In this document: positions 16,731 to 25,853 of the stretch, piece by piece | Position numbering within the stretch: the first letter of the stretch is position 1 | Layout: each line of letters opens with the position of its first letter | DNA from: Syntrophus sp964555065 | Lineage (GTDB): Bacteria; Desulfobacterota; Syntrophia; Syntrophales; Syntrophaceae | Assembly (NCBI GenBank): GCA_964555065.1 | Contig: CAZKRB010000007.1 | Coordinates: 1-60,206 of the forward strand | Reading direction: 5' to 3' | Length of the DNA: 60,206 nucleotides | Translations under genes and position numbers: made by a program | The notes under the pieces: generated by a model | Seen by the model: only the letters and a program-made list of their open reading frames with translations | The model's database searches: none | Told to the model about the DNA's origin: nothing

Positions 16731-17488
16731 AGACCAAGCCTGCGGACGGCTTCAAAGGGAAGGGAAAAAGCGACTCCTTCGCCGTGGAAAGCGCCATGCC
16801 GCCATTAACAGGAGAGAGATCCATCACGGAAGCGCTGCGAAGGGTCAAAACCTTTGTCTTCGATTTCGATGGGACCCTGGCCGAACTGAACCTGGATTTC
16901 ACCGATATGAAAGACCGCCTGCTGGCCCTTGCGGAGCACTATGGAACGGACGGTCATGACCTGAAGGGGCTGCTCATCCTGGAGTTGATTGAAACGGTTC
17001 GGGATTTGATTTGCAGCAGAGACTGCCGGGCGGCAGCGGATTTTTTTACTCGGGCGCACAGGCTGATTGCGGACATGGAAATGGAAGCGGCCCGCAAAAG
17101 CGTTCTTTTGGACGGCACCGTATCCCTTCTGTCCACCCTGAGGAAACGCGGCCGCTCCATCGGGATCATCAGCCGGAACTGCCGCGCGGCCCTAGCCAGC
17201 GTTTTCCCACAAATCGGGAACTACGCCGATGTGGTGATCAGCAGAGACGAAACGCCCCACGTCAAACCTCACCCCGATCACCTGCTGGAAGTGCTTCGTC
17301 TCCTGGATACGCGTGCCGGCTCTGCCGTCATGGTCGGAGACCATCCTCTGGACATCCAACTGGGCCGAGCAGCCGGGACCTATACGATCGGGGTCCTGAC
17401 CGGTTATTCAAGGAGAGACGCGTTGACGGCTTCCGGCGCCGACCTGGTGCTCAACTCCGCCCGTGATATCCTCGCTATTCTAAGATGA
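16727..17488 (+). CDS. HAD-superfamily hydrolase (phosphoglycolate-phosphatase-like)
   Basis: 253 residues. Motif I FVFDFDGTLAEL (nucleophile and acid Asp about residues 46 and 48), motif II in the IGIISRNCRAAL region, Lys in DETPHVKPHPD (motif III), and motif IV VMVGDHPLDIQLGRAAG are all present. The helical cap between motifs I and II is C1 type, as in Gph and other phosphate-ester phosphatases. The substrate is unknown. The start overlaps the Nudix stop (ATGA); an internal ATG at 16796 is a less favoured alternative. With Nudix upstream, a nucleotide or sugar-phosphate clean-up pair is plausible. Confidence 0.82.
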   Translation: MKTKPADGFKGKGKSDSFAVESAMPPLTGERSITEALRRVKTFVFDFDGTLAELNLDFTDMKDRLLALAEHYGTDGHDLKGLLILELIETVRDLICSRDCRAAADFFTRAHRLIADMEMEAARKSVLLDGTVSLLSTLRKRGRSIGIISRNCRAALASVFPQIGNYADVVISRDETPHVKPHPDHLLEVLRLLDTRAGSAVMVGDHPLDIQLGRAAGTYTIGVLTGYSRRDALTASGADLVLNSARDILAILR

Positions 17489-17529
17489 TGTCCCCTCCTC
17501 CCCTGGAAGCCCGCAGGAAAATCGATCGG

Positions 17530-17633
17530 CTGCCCCTGAAATCCGCCCTCCCTTTTCTTTTTTGGGGGCAGAAAACCGGAACACCCTGGAAGAGGTTGTT
17601 TTCCATAAATTGCACGTCTGCTGATTTCAGGGG
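17530..17633 (+). other. Inverted repeats forming mutually exclusive stems upstream of typA
   Basis: The 539-nt gap before typA has no credible gene. CCCCTGAAATC (17533-17543) is the exact 11-nt reverse complement of GATTTCAGGGG (17623-17633). CTGCCCC (17530-17536) is the reverse complement of GGGGCAG (17565-17571), and the two left arms overlap, so only one stem can form at a time. Further downstream are small hairpins near 17657-17673 and 17696-17725. It could be a small RNA, a switch or a relic; no known family was recognised. Confidence 0.35.
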
Positions 17634-18027
17634 ATTGTTCCCAGGCGGCGTGATGCAAGCCGGACTTTCGGCTGTGAGAAAGGCGGGATCGGACGGAGCG
17701 CCTCAAGGCGCCACTCCCCTCAACTGCGCAAAGGCCCCTTTGATCGGGAAGCTGCATAAATTCTTTGCCCCTGCCGCAACAAAATATTTGCCAAATTGTC
17801 TCTTTCCTGTTATCAGCCCGCAGGTATTCTTCTGAAGACAGCACCCTTCCCGTCCATCGGCAGTCCCCAGAGAAATCAGGCCTATTCATAAAACCGATTT
17901 TTTATGACTTCCTTGCCCGCCGGCTGGCGCTTTTTTCTTTCCGGTGGCGGGACGGCGTTTCAACACGGACGAATGCGGGCGGGTGAATCCCAAAAAGGAC
18001 AAGGAAACAGAACAGGAATGAAAACTC

Positions 18028-19836
18028 ATGAAAATTAGAAATGTAGCCATCATCGCCCATGTCGACCATGGCAAAACCACCCTGGTCGATAAACTGCTCA
18101 TCCAGAGCAAAATCTTCCGGGAAAATCAGGAAGTGCGCGACTGCTTTCTCGATTCCAATGATCTGGAACGGGAAAGGGGGATCACCATTCTCTCCAAAAA
18201 TATTTCCATCAATTACAAGGGTCACAAGATCAACATCATCGACACTCCGGGGCATTCCGACTTCGGCGGGGAAGTGGAACGGGTCCTGAAAATGGCGGAT
18301 GGAGCCATTCTCCTGGTGGACTCCTTCGAAGGCGCGATGCCGCAGACCCGCTTCGTCCTGCAGAAAGCCCTCTCCTACAATCTGACCCCCATCCTCGTCG
18401 TCAACAAAATGGACAAGCCCAACCGCAGACCCGGTGAAGTGCTGGACGAGGTCTACGATCTCTTTATCGACCTGGGGGCTGATGACGAGCAGATGGAATT
18501 TCCCGTACTCTATGCCTCCAGCCGTTTCGGCTGGTGTTCCCTCCTGCCCGAGGTGGAGGGCAAGGATCTGACGCCCCTGCTCGATGCCATCATCGCCTCG
18601 GTCCCCGCTCCGCAGGCAGTGGAGGGCCCCCTCCAGATGCAGGTCACCACGGTGGATTACTCGGACTACGTGGGGCGGATCGCCATCGGACGGGTCTTTC
18701 GCGGAACGGTCCGCGCCGGCATGCCCGTATCCGTTTTAAAACACGACGGATTCAATCAGCGGTCCACGATCAAGGATGTTTTCCTCTTTGAGGGTCTGCA
18801 GCGAAACAAGGTTACGGAAGTCCCCTGCGGCGACATCTGCGCCATTCTGGGTCCGGAAGACATCGATATCGGCGACACCATCACCGACATCGACCGGCCT
18901 GACCCCCTGCCCGTCATCGCCGTTGACGAGCCGACCATGAGCATGACGTTTCTGCATAACGATTCTCCCTTTTTCGGCAAGGAAGGGCGCTATGTGACGG
19001 GCCGCCATTTGCGGGACCGGCTTTTCCGGGAGCTGAAAAGCGATGTCGCCCTTCGCGTGGAAGCGGCGCCGGGAACCGATGCCCTGAAAGTTTATGGACG
19101 CGGCATCCTGCACCTGTCGATCCTGATCGAGACGATGCGGCGGGAAGGCTATGAATTCCAGGTCGGCCAGCCTCACGTGATCTACAAGGAACTCAACAAC
19201 CGGAAGGCGGAGCCCATCGAGTTGCTCATTATCGATGTGCCGGGAGATCTCTCGGGCCGCGTCATCGAGGTGGTGGGCAAAAAACGGGGTGAGCTGAAAA
19301 AAATCGACGCCCTCGGCAGTCGTTCCCGCCTGGAGTTCCACATTCCCGCCCGCGGCATGATCGGTCTGCGAAACCGTCTGCTCAACGCCACAGGCGGGGA
19401 GGCTGTCATCCATCATCAGTTCTATCAGTACGAACCTTTTAAAGGATCCATCCCACACCGCCAGAACGGCGTTCTGATTTCCATGCAGGCCGGCGCAGCC
19501 ACGGCCTACGCCCTCGATGCGCTCCAGGCCCGGGGGCACTTCTTCATCGCCCCGGGAGAGGTGGTTTATGAGGGTCAGGTCGTCGGCGAGCACAACAAGG
19601 AAGAGGATATGGTCGTCAATGTGCAGAGGGCCAAGAAGCTGACCAACATGCGCGCCTCCGGCAGCGACGAGGCCGTAAAGCTCTCCCCGCCCGTCGTCTT
19701 TTCTCTCGAGGAGGCGCTGGAATACATCAACGAAGGCGAACGGGTGGAGGTGACGCCCAAATCCATCCGGCTGCGCAAGAAGATCCTCGGCGAATGGGAA
19801 CGGCGCAAGGCCGAGCGCCTGGAAAGCGAGGATTGA
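18028..19836 (+). CDS. typA: Ribosome-associated GTPase TypA/BipA
   Basis: A 602-residue translational GTPase of the EF-G/LepA class, involved in ribosome assembly and stress or low-temperature adaptation. The GTPase domain has G1 AHVDHGKT (about residues 10-17), the switch region RERGITILSKN, G3 DTPGHSDFGGE and G4 NKMD. Domains II, III and V follow, then the TypA-specific C-terminal domain with HNKEEDMVVNVQRAKKLTN. Length is standard. GGAATG lies just upstream of the ATG. It is monocistronic in appearance. Confidence 0.96.
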   Translation: MKIRNVAIIAHVDHGKTTLVDKLLIQSKIFRENQEVRDCFLDSNDLERERGITILSKNISINYKGHKINIIDTPGHSDFGGEVERVLKMADGAILLVDSFEGAMPQTRFVLQKALSYNLTPILVVNKMDKPNRRPGEVLDEVYDLFIDLGADDEQMEFPVLYASSRFGWCSLLPEVEGKDLTPLLDAIIASVPAPQAVEGPLQMQVTTVDYSDYVGRIAIGRVFRGTVRAGMPVSVLKHDGFNQRSTIKDVFLFEGLQRNKVTEVPCGDICAILGPEDIDIGDTITDIDRPDPLPVIAVDEPTMSMTFLHNDSPFFGKEGRYVTGRHLRDRLFRELKSDVALRVEAAPGTDALKVYGRGILHLSILIETMRREGYEFQVGQPHVIYKELNNRKAEPIELLIIDVPGDLSGRVIEVVGKKRGELKKIDALGSRSRLEFHIPARGMIGLRNRLLNATGGEAVIHHQFYQYEPFKGSIPHRQNGVLISMQAGAATAYALDALQARGHFFIAPGEVVYEGQVVGEHNKEEDMVVNVQRAKKLTNMRASGSDEAVKLSPPVVFSLEEALEYINEGERVEVTPKSIRLRKKILGEWERRKAERLESED

Positions 19837-19924
19837 GGCTGCCGCTCTTTTAAGTCTTGCAATATCGCCGGGGAAAAATTATAAATTGTTTTTTTTCCGC
19901 ACCGCAATCCAATCTGTGAGGGAC

Positions 19925-21277
19925 ATGATGCTTTCCACGAGACCAAAGAGGAACCTTACACTTTTCGTTGTCGCCTTCGCCTGTGTTGCCGTTATCGCCG
20001 CTGCCGTCTGGCTTTTCCTGGGAAATCGCCTTGAATTCAGCAAGCCTTCCTTTACGGCCCAGGGGGAAATGCGAACGCTCGGCTCACAGAGCCCCTTGAA
20101 GTTGACCTTTTCCGATTCCCAGAGCGGCCTTTCTAAAACCGAGGTCCTTCTTACCCAGAACGGCAAAACCCATTCCCTGTCCAACATGACCTATCCGCCG
20201 GGACGATACAGAACCCACACCGTCGAAGTGCTTCTCGATCCGGCAAAGCTCGGGCTTCAGGAGGGCCCGGCCACCCTTCGCATCTCGGCAAGGGATTCCG
20301 CCTTTATCAGCAATGCAGCGACCCGTGAGCTTCCGGTGACGATCGACTTCGGGCCGCCTCAGATTTTTCTTCTCAGCACACAGAACCATGTGAACCCGGG
20401 AGGAACCTGCGTCGTTGCCTACCGTCTTTCCGAGTCCGTCACCCAGACGGGCGTTATGGTCGATTCGTCGTTCTTCAAGGCCTACCCGATAACCCTTTCG
20501 GGGAAGCCTTCTTTTATCTGCTATTTTGCGATGCCGATGGAAGCCGGAGGCAAACCGGTCGTCATCCGGATTTTCGCCCGGGATCAGGGCGGGAACCAAT
20601 CCTCCGCCACGGTTCCCTATCAGCTCATGAACAAAACGTTCCGCAGCGACAAGATGATGTTGAGTGACGCGTTTCTCCAGCAGAAAATGCCGGAATTTCA
20701 GATGTCCCTTCCGCAGTTGAGGGGCAAGCCGCTGCTCGATGCCTTTATCTATGTCAACACCCTGCAGCGGGCGGATAATTTCAAAACGATTCAATCTCTC
20801 TGCGCGAAAACCGAACCCCGCCAACTCTGGAACGACACCTTCCTGAGGATGAAAAACGCTTCGCCCATGGCCCAGTTCGGCGACCACAGAACGTATCTTT
20901 ACGGTGGAAATTCGGTCGGGGAAAGCGTTCACATGGGCGTCGATCTGGCCTCCACCAGCCAGGCTCCCATCGAGGCCGCCAATAGCGGAACGGTTGTTTT
21001 TGCCGGTCCGCTGGGAATTTACGGGAGTACGGTCGTCATAGACCATGGATTCGGCCTCTTTTCCCTTTACGCCCATCTTTCCTCCCTCTCCGTTAAAACC
21101 GCGCAGTCCGTTTCCCGGGGAAGCGTCATAGGCGCCAGCGGTTTGACAGGCCTGGCTGGAGGGGATCATCTCCATTTCGGAATGATTGTCGGCGGACAGT
21201 TTGTCAATCCCCAGGAATGGTGGGATCCCCACTGGATCAAGGACAATGTGATGCGGAAAATGGAGGTGGGTTTATAA
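19925..21277 (+). CDS. Periplasmic M23-family metallopeptidase
   Basis: 450 residues from the ATG at 19925, chosen for GAGGGA just upstream; the frame is open a little further. An N-terminal membrane anchor (about residues 10-32) is followed by about 270 residues of beta-rich, Ig-like sequence. The peptidase domain comes last: HMGVDLAS supplies the HxxxD ligands, LYAHLSSL is typical, and HLHFGM provides the final His pair. M23 (LytM/NlpD type) enzymes cut peptidoglycan cross-links, or activate amidases when the site is degenerate. Here the metal ligands look intact. It is a likely cell-wall remodelling enzyme and converges on rapZ. Confidence 0.88.
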   Translation: MMLSTRPKRNLTLFVVAFACVAVIAAAVWLFLGNRLEFSKPSFTAQGEMRTLGSQSPLKLTFSDSQSGLSKTEVLLTQNGKTHSLSNMTYPPGRYRTHTVEVLLDPAKLGLQEGPATLRISARDSAFISNAATRELPVTIDFGPPQIFLLSTQNHVNPGGTCVVAYRLSESVTQTGVMVDSSFFKAYPITLSGKPSFICYFAMPMEAGGKPVVIRIFARDQGGNQSSATVPYQLMNKTFRSDKMMLSDAFLQQKMPEFQMSLPQLRGKPLLDAFIYVNTLQRADNFKTIQSLCAKTEPRQLWNDTFLRMKNASPMAQFGDHRTYLYGGNSVGESVHMGVDLASTSQAPIEAANSGTVVFAGPLGIYGSTVVIDHGFGLFSLYAHLSSLSVKTAQSVSRGSVIGASGLTGLAGGDHLHFGMIVGGQFVNPQEWWDPHWIKDNVMRKMEVGL

Positions 21278-21300
21278 GAGGGCCTTTCCCCCTTGGGCCG

Positions 21301-22161
21301 TCAGCTTTTGTTGATGTCCCGGTGACTTACATTGACCGGATAATCCTGGACGGCAAAGTAGGACCACAATTCATTGGCCATGACCACGGAACGGTGTTTT
21401 CCGCCGGTACAGCCAATGGCGATCGTGATTCGCGGCTTCCCTTCTTTTTCATAGAGGGGAAGCAGGAATTCCATCAGATCGTACATCTTTTCCAGGAAGA
21501 GGGAGCTTGATTCCGCCCGCAGGACATACGCCTGAACCTCCTCGTTGTGGCCGTTGAAGCTTTTCAGCTTTTCTACAAAATAGGGATTGGGAAGGAAACG
21601 CACATCCAGGACGAGATCGGCATCGGCAGGCAAACCGTACCGATAGCCGAAAGAGAGCACGTTTATGAACAGGCGTTTCGCCGTGGAAGAGAGGAAATGC
21701 CGCTGTACAACATCCTTCAACTGATGCACGTTGCAGGAGGTCGTATCGATGATCTTTTCCGCCATCTCCTTCAGAGCGCGAAGCTGTTCGCGTTCCAGAT
21801 TGACCCCCTCGATGACGGAACCCTGGGATAAGGGGTGAACCCTCCTGGTTTCGCTGAAACGATGAATAAGGGCATCGTTGCTGGCATCCAGGAAGAGGAT
21901 CTCAATCTTGTAGCCCCGCTTCTTGAGCTGTTCAAAGATGCGCTGGTAGGTCTCAATAAAGCTTTTCTCTCTCAGGTCCATCACCATGGCCACTTGGGAG
22001 GTCTCTTTTGCCTGCTCGGATTGGATTGAGAGAAACTGAGGCAGAAGGACGACGGGCATGTTATCGACGCAGTAGAAACCGATATCCTCCAGTGCCTTCA
22101 AGGCAGTGCTTTTCCCCGAACCGGAAAGCCCCGTAATAATGACAACGCGAAGATTGTTCAT
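21301..22161 (-). CDS. rapZ: RNase adapter protein RapZ
   Basis: 286 residues from the ATG at 22161 (MNNLRVVIITGLSGSGKST); the longer upstream open frame is not family-like. The Walker A box is at about residues 11-19. The C-terminal domain includes IAIGCTGGKHRSV, the RapZ signature. In enterobacteria RapZ binds glucosamine-6-phosphate and controls small RNAs for glmS. Outside them the role is less clear, but it is commonly found beside hprK/ptsN/rpoN as here. It is last in the large minus-strand cluster. Confidence 0.94.
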   Translation of the reverse strand: MNNLRVVIITGLSGSGKSTALKALEDIGFYCVDNMPVVLLPQFLSIQSEQAKETSQVAMVMDLREKSFIETYQRIFEQLKKRGYKIEILFLDASNDALIHRFSETRRVHPLSQGSVIEGVNLEREQLRALKEMAEKIIDTTSCNVHQLKDVVQRHFLSSTAKRLFINVLSFGYRYGLPADADLVLDVRFLPNPYFVEKLKSFNGHNEEVQAYVLRAESSSLFLEKMYDLMEFLLPLYEKEGKPRITIAIGCTGGKHRSVVMANELWSYFAVQDYPVNVSHRDINKS

Positions 22162-22234
22162 TTCATTTCCTTCAGGTCGGCTCCCCTTGCGGGTGCCGTT
22201 TTCCTTGAACGCGATCCCGGTTGCGACGTTCCAC

Positions 22235-23170
22235 TCAGGCTGACCTGTCGCCGTTTTCCCTTCCGTCCGGCCTTCTTTGAGCTTGTCTTTGAATTTTCGA
22301 CCGCAGGATTCGCACACAGGCTTCCACTTCCCCGGCCATGTTCCAGGCATCTCCCGAAACGGGGAGGGAAAGGTAAGGCAATCGAACACCCATGAGCTCT
22401 TTGACCCTGTCCATCTCTTTCCATATCTCCCTCTCCTTCGCTTCAACAAACTCGAGGACAAAATCGATGCGCGATTCGCACAGGATGGAGGACGCTCCCA
22501 TGACTTCTTCCGCCCGGACAATGCCCCGCCCCTTGATTTCCAGCAGGGGGGCTGCAGCCTCATAACCACGGCCATAAAGCAGGGAGCCGCTCCTTCTCTC
22601 CACCAGGATGACGTCATCCGCCACCCAGGAATGACCCCGCTTGATCAGTTCGAGAGCGCAGGAGGTTTTTCCCAGCCCGCTTTCTCCGGTGATCACAATG
22701 CCCGTATCCTCAACATTGACCAATCCCCCGGATAGCGCAGTGCAATGCTCTTTCTGCTCCCGGATCAGCCCGACTAGGCGGCTCTCCAGAAGGTACTCGT
22801 CATAAATTGATGATAATACTGGGATTTTATATTTTTCGAACCGTCGATTCAGAAACTCGGGGATACGATCCATTCCAGCCAGGACGATTCCGGCATCTGC
22901 CGGCGGATTCTCTCTGGGAGAAAAAAAAGACAGGCAGCGGGCAACGGCCTCTTCCGCTTCAGAAATTTGGCGCAGCGGCAGGGGAAGAATGCAGATCGTA
23001 TCCAGCAGACGCACCGGCGGGTCTGCCGCCCTTCGGAATCCCTTTGCACCGGGCTCTCCTGATGGCTTCTGGAGGCTGACGCCGTCCGCAAATTGCGTTA
23101 TGCCTAAACGGCCGGCGTTATTCAGGAGATCCCGAAGGGAAAGAGCCCCTCCAGGGGTCACCAGAATCAT
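22235..23170 (-). CDS. hprK: HPr kinase/phosphorylase
   Basis: 311 residues. The N-terminal half (LSLRDLLNN...) is the HprK N-domain, and the C-terminal half carries Walker A ITGESGLGKTS (about residues 160-170), WVADDVILVE and the family signature PLLEIKGRGIVRAEEVMG. In Firmicutes it phosphorylates HPr at a serine. In proteobacteria it sits with ptsN and rpoN and is thought to regulate the PTS-Ntr phosphorelay. No HPr gene lies within the window. The gap to rapZ is 73 nt and to ptsN 12 nt. Confidence 0.93.
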   Translation of the reverse strand: MILVTPGGALSLRDLLNNAGRLGITQFADGVSLQKPSGEPGAKGFRRAADPPVRLLDTICILPLPLRQISEAEEAVARCLSFFSPRENPPADAGIVLAGMDRIPEFLNRRFEKYKIPVLSSIYDEYLLESRLVGLIREQKEHCTALSGGLVNVEDTGIVITGESGLGKTSCALELIKRGHSWVADDVILVERRSGSLLYGRGYEAAAPLLEIKGRGIVRAEEVMGASSILCESRIDFVLEFVEAKEREIWKEMDRVKELMGVRLPYLSLPVSGDAWNMAGEVEACVRILRSKIQRQAQRRPDGRENGDRSA

Positions 23171-23182
23171 ATAAACAACACC

Positions 23183-23644
23183 TTATGTCTGTTCTGCCTT
23201 GTCTTTGATAATCTGATAGAGAGCCTCCGGTGATCCCGTTTCCAGGAGGCTTTTCCGGAATTGAAGGTCCTTCAGCATCCTCGATATCTTGGCCAGGGCT
23301 TTGAGATGCTCGCCGGTGGACTGCTCCGGCGCTACGAGGAGAAAAAACAGCTTCACCGGCTTTCCGTCTACCGCGTCAAAATCGATCCCCCGGCTACTCC
23401 TTCCAAAGGCAATGATCAGGCCGTCGAGACCATTCAACTTCCCGTGGGGAATCGCAACTTGATGCCCGATCCCCGTGCTCCCGAGCTTCTCGCGTTCCAG
23501 GATCACGTTCACCATGGCGTCCAGATCAAAGTGGATTTCTCCCCGCTGGATACTTCGCGCCAGCTCTTCAAGAGCCTCCCGCTTGTTCGTTGCCGCCAGC
23601 TCCTCGACGATAAATTCTTTCCTGATTAAATCCTTGATTTTCAT
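23183..23644 (-). CDS. ptsN: PTS IIA-like nitrogen-regulatory protein PtsN (EIIA-Ntr)
   Basis: 153 residues of the fructose/mannitol-type EIIA fold. The phosphorylated His is in GHQVAIPHGKL (His67), with TGIG just before it. EIIA-Ntr receives phosphate from NPr and adjusts potassium transport, stringent response and sigma-54 functions rather than sugar import. It is placed between hpf and hprK, the conventional rpoN neighbourhood. Confidence 0.93.
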   Translation of the reverse strand: MKIKDLIRKEFIVEELAATNKREALEELARSIQRGEIHFDLDAMVNVILEREKLGSTGIGHQVAIPHGKLNGLDGLIIAFGRSSRGIDFDAVDGKPVKLFFLLVAPEQSTGEHLKALAKISRMLKDLQFRKSLLETGSPEALYQIIKDKAEQT

Positions 23645-23667
23645 TCAGTTCCACAAGCGGGAAAGCT

Positions 23668-24210
23668 TCAGCTGTTGGTTTCAATCAGGAGATAGCCGCC
23701 GTCATCCCGCCGGTAGATCACATTGACACTTTCAGACAGGGCATTCCGATAGACCACAAAGCGGTTTTTGGTCGAATCCATTTCCAAAACGGCGTCATCC
23801 AGGGACATGGGTTTTAAAATGATTTTCCTTATTTCGACGATCCTGGCGTCCGCAGCCTCCTCCAGTTCTCCGGGCAGTATTTCAGCTTCAGCCTCTCCCT
23901 CCGTTTTCAACGCATTGTTCTTGTGTTCCCGGATTTTTTCCTTATGCTTTTTAAGCTGTTTTTCGATCTTCTCAATGGCATTGTCGATGGCGAGATGCAT
24001 GTCCTTGGACTCTTCCTTACCGATGAGATTCAATCCATTGTTCATCACACTTATTTCTGCGACGTTTCTGAATTTTTCGACCGTCAGTACGACATGAACA
24101 TCCGCGGGGGCATCCATATATTTATTTAATTTTTTCATGCGGTCTTCGACATATTCTCTTTGCCACCCCTCTTCTTCCGTATTTCTGAAGGTCACAGAAA
24201 TCTGCATCAT
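23668..24210 (-). CDS. hpf: Ribosome hibernation-promoting factor, long form
   Basis: 180 residues. The N-terminal about 100 residues (MMQISVTFRNTEEEG..., VEDRMKKLNKYMDAPADVHVVLTVEKF) are the S30AE/HPF domain that sits in the decoding channel. After a charged linker, the C-terminal about 60 residues (KPMSLDDAVLEMDSTKNRFVVYRN) are the dimerisation domain of long HPF, which makes 100S ribosomes directly. The classic short HPF lacks this part. It lies 150 nt after rpoN. Confidence 0.93.
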   Translation of the reverse strand: MMQISVTFRNTEEEGWQREYVEDRMKKLNKYMDAPADVHVVLTVEKFRNVAEISVMNNGLNLIGKEESKDMHLAIDNAIEKIEKQLKKHKEKIREHKNNALKTEGEAEAEILPGELEEAADARIVEIRKIILKPMSLDDAVLEMDSTKNRFVVYRNALSESVNVIYRRDDGGYLLIETNS

Positions 24211-24305
24211 CGTTACTCCTCCTCAATTCTGATTCACTTGATACGGCTTCGTTCGCTGAGGCCGCCAAAAAGCATATCCCGAAGGAATGCCCCTTGGCAA
24301 ATCCG

Positions 24306-24336
24306 GAGATCCAGGTTCCGGCGGATCTCTTTTTTT
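24306..24336 (+). terminator. Plus-strand terminator-like hairpin antisense to the rpoN-hpf junction
   Basis: GAGATCC (24306-24312) and GGATCTC (24323-24329) form a 7-bp perfect stem followed by seven Ts (24330-24336) on the plus strand. All surrounding genes are on the minus strand, where the hairpin has no U-tract. It would stop an antisense transcript, or is chance. Confidence 0.4.
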
Positions 24337-24360
24337 GCCTCTCCGAGTTCCGTTATGTTT

Positions 24361-25824
24361 TCAAAAATACCTTTTTCTTCTGGACGAAGGCAGAATATTC
24401 ATCATCTCCCGATATTTGGCAACGGTTCTCCGAGCAATGTTGATGCCTTTTCCCTCCAGGAGGCTGACAATTTCGTGATCACTGTAAGGATTCAGGGGAT
24501 CTTCCGCGCTGATGACCTTGCGAATTTCCTCTTTGACACTTTTGGAGGCAATGGCCTCACCGTTTTTTTTATGGATGCTGCTGCTGAAGAAATACTTCAA
24601 TTCGAAGATGCCGCGCGGGGTATACATGTATTTATTCGTTACGACCCGGCTGATCGTAGACTCGTGCATTTCCACATCGTAGGCAATGTCTCTTAAGACC
24701 AAAGGCTTCAGGTAATCAATGCCCCGGTCAAAGAACTCCTTCTGATAGCGGACGATGCTTTCCGCCACTTTATAAATGGTTCTCTGCCGCTGCTGGATGC
24801 TCTTGATGAGCCAGGTGGCCGACTGTACCCTTTCCCGGATGTATCTTTTGCCGTTTTCCGAATTCGACCCGCCTTTGACGCTTCCCATAATTTCCTTGTA
24901 GAAATTGCTGATCCTCAAGCGGGGCAATCCGTCATCATTGAGAACAATTTTATAGTCATCGTCCGATTTGAAAACATAGACATCCGGAATGATGGCCTGG
25001 ATCCTCTCCTCATTATAGACGCTTCCCGGTCTTGGATCCATATTGCTGATCATCATGACGGCCTGAAGGACCTCTTCGAGCGTTACCTTGTTTTTCTTGG
25101 CGATATGATTATAATTTTTAATCTCCAGGTCCTTCATGTGGTTCCGGATGATGGTCTCCACCAGAGGATTGTCAATGCCCAGCACTCTGAATTGAATGAG
25201 CAGACATTCCTGGAGGCTTCTGGCTGCGACGCCTGGAGGATCGTACTCCTGGATTTTCTCCAGAACCGCTTCCACTTCCCCATCCGTAATGTTTTCCAGC
25301 CGGGCGATCTCCTCAATGGAGGCCGCCAGATAACCATTCTGGTCAAGATTGCCGATGATCTGTTCGCCGATCCGCATTTCCTGTTCGGTAAAGCGGGAAA
25401 GCTTCAGTTGCCACATCAGATGATCGGTCAAGGTCGATTTTTCCGTCAGCAGATTATCCCAGGATGGGGCCTCCCCGTCCTTGCGGTCATAGGTTGCCCC
25501 CACCGTTCCATAGTCTTCGAGATAACTGCTCCAGTCGAAGTCTTCCTTCCCGTCCCCTTCCCCGGTGATTTCTTCGGTTCGCTCAATCCCCTTGAGTTCT
25601 TCCCGTTCCGGGATCGTTCCCTCTTCGCTGCCGTGGTCCCGTTCCGTATCGTCAAACTCATCAGGTGGTGAATCTTCCAGGAGGGGATTTTCTTCCATTT
25701 CCTGGTTGATGACATCGATCATCTCCAGGCGTGAGAGCTGGAGCAGCTTGATGGCCTGCTGCAGCTGTGGGGTCATGATCAGCTGCTGACTCAGTTTGAG
25801 ATTCTGTTTAAGTTCAAATGCCAT
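24361..25824 (-). CDS. rpoN: RNA polymerase sigma-54 factor
   Basis: 487 residues. The N-terminal region I is Gln/Leu-rich (LKQNLKLSQQLIMTPQLQQA) and interacts with bacterial enhancer-binding activators. An acidic region II follows, then the core-binding region with LQECLLIQF. The C-terminus has a helix-turn-helix and the RpoN box ARRTVAKYREMM that reads the -24 element. NtrC-type activators with a GAFTGA loop and a matching -24/-12 promoter are found elsewhere in this window. It lies 29 nt downstream of lptB, the usual order. Confidence 0.96.
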   Translation of the reverse strand: MAFELKQNLKLSQQLIMTPQLQQAIKLLQLSRLEMIDVINQEMEENPLLEDSPPDEFDDTERDHGSEEGTIPEREELKGIERTEEITGEGDGKEDFDWSSYLEDYGTVGATYDRKDGEAPSWDNLLTEKSTLTDHLMWQLKLSRFTEQEMRIGEQIIGNLDQNGYLAASIEEIARLENITDGEVEAVLEKIQEYDPPGVAARSLQECLLIQFRVLGIDNPLVETIIRNHMKDLEIKNYNHIAKKNKVTLEEVLQAVMMISNMDPRPGSVYNEERIQAIIPDVYVFKSDDDYKIVLNDDGLPRLRISNFYKEIMGSVKGGSNSENGKRYIRERVQSATWLIKSIQQRQRTIYKVAESIVRYQKEFFDRGIDYLKPLVLRDIAYDVEMHESTISRVVTNKYMYTPRGIFELKYFFSSSIHKKNGEAIASKSVKEEIRKVISAEDPLNPYSDHEIVSLLEGKGINIARRTVAKYREMMNILPSSRRKRYF

Positions 25825-25853
25825 GTCTTTTTGCCGAAATGCCTCTTAAGCAG

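Noticed and set aside
17657..17700. RNase P RNA-like GAAAGTCCGG on the minus strand.
   Set aside because: It is explained by a simple AGCCG/CGGCT hairpin, and none of the other RNase P core sequences are nearby.
17404..17889. Open frames on both strands in the gap before typA.
   Set aside because: No family-like sequence, no good start or ribosome site, and repeats explain part of the interval better.
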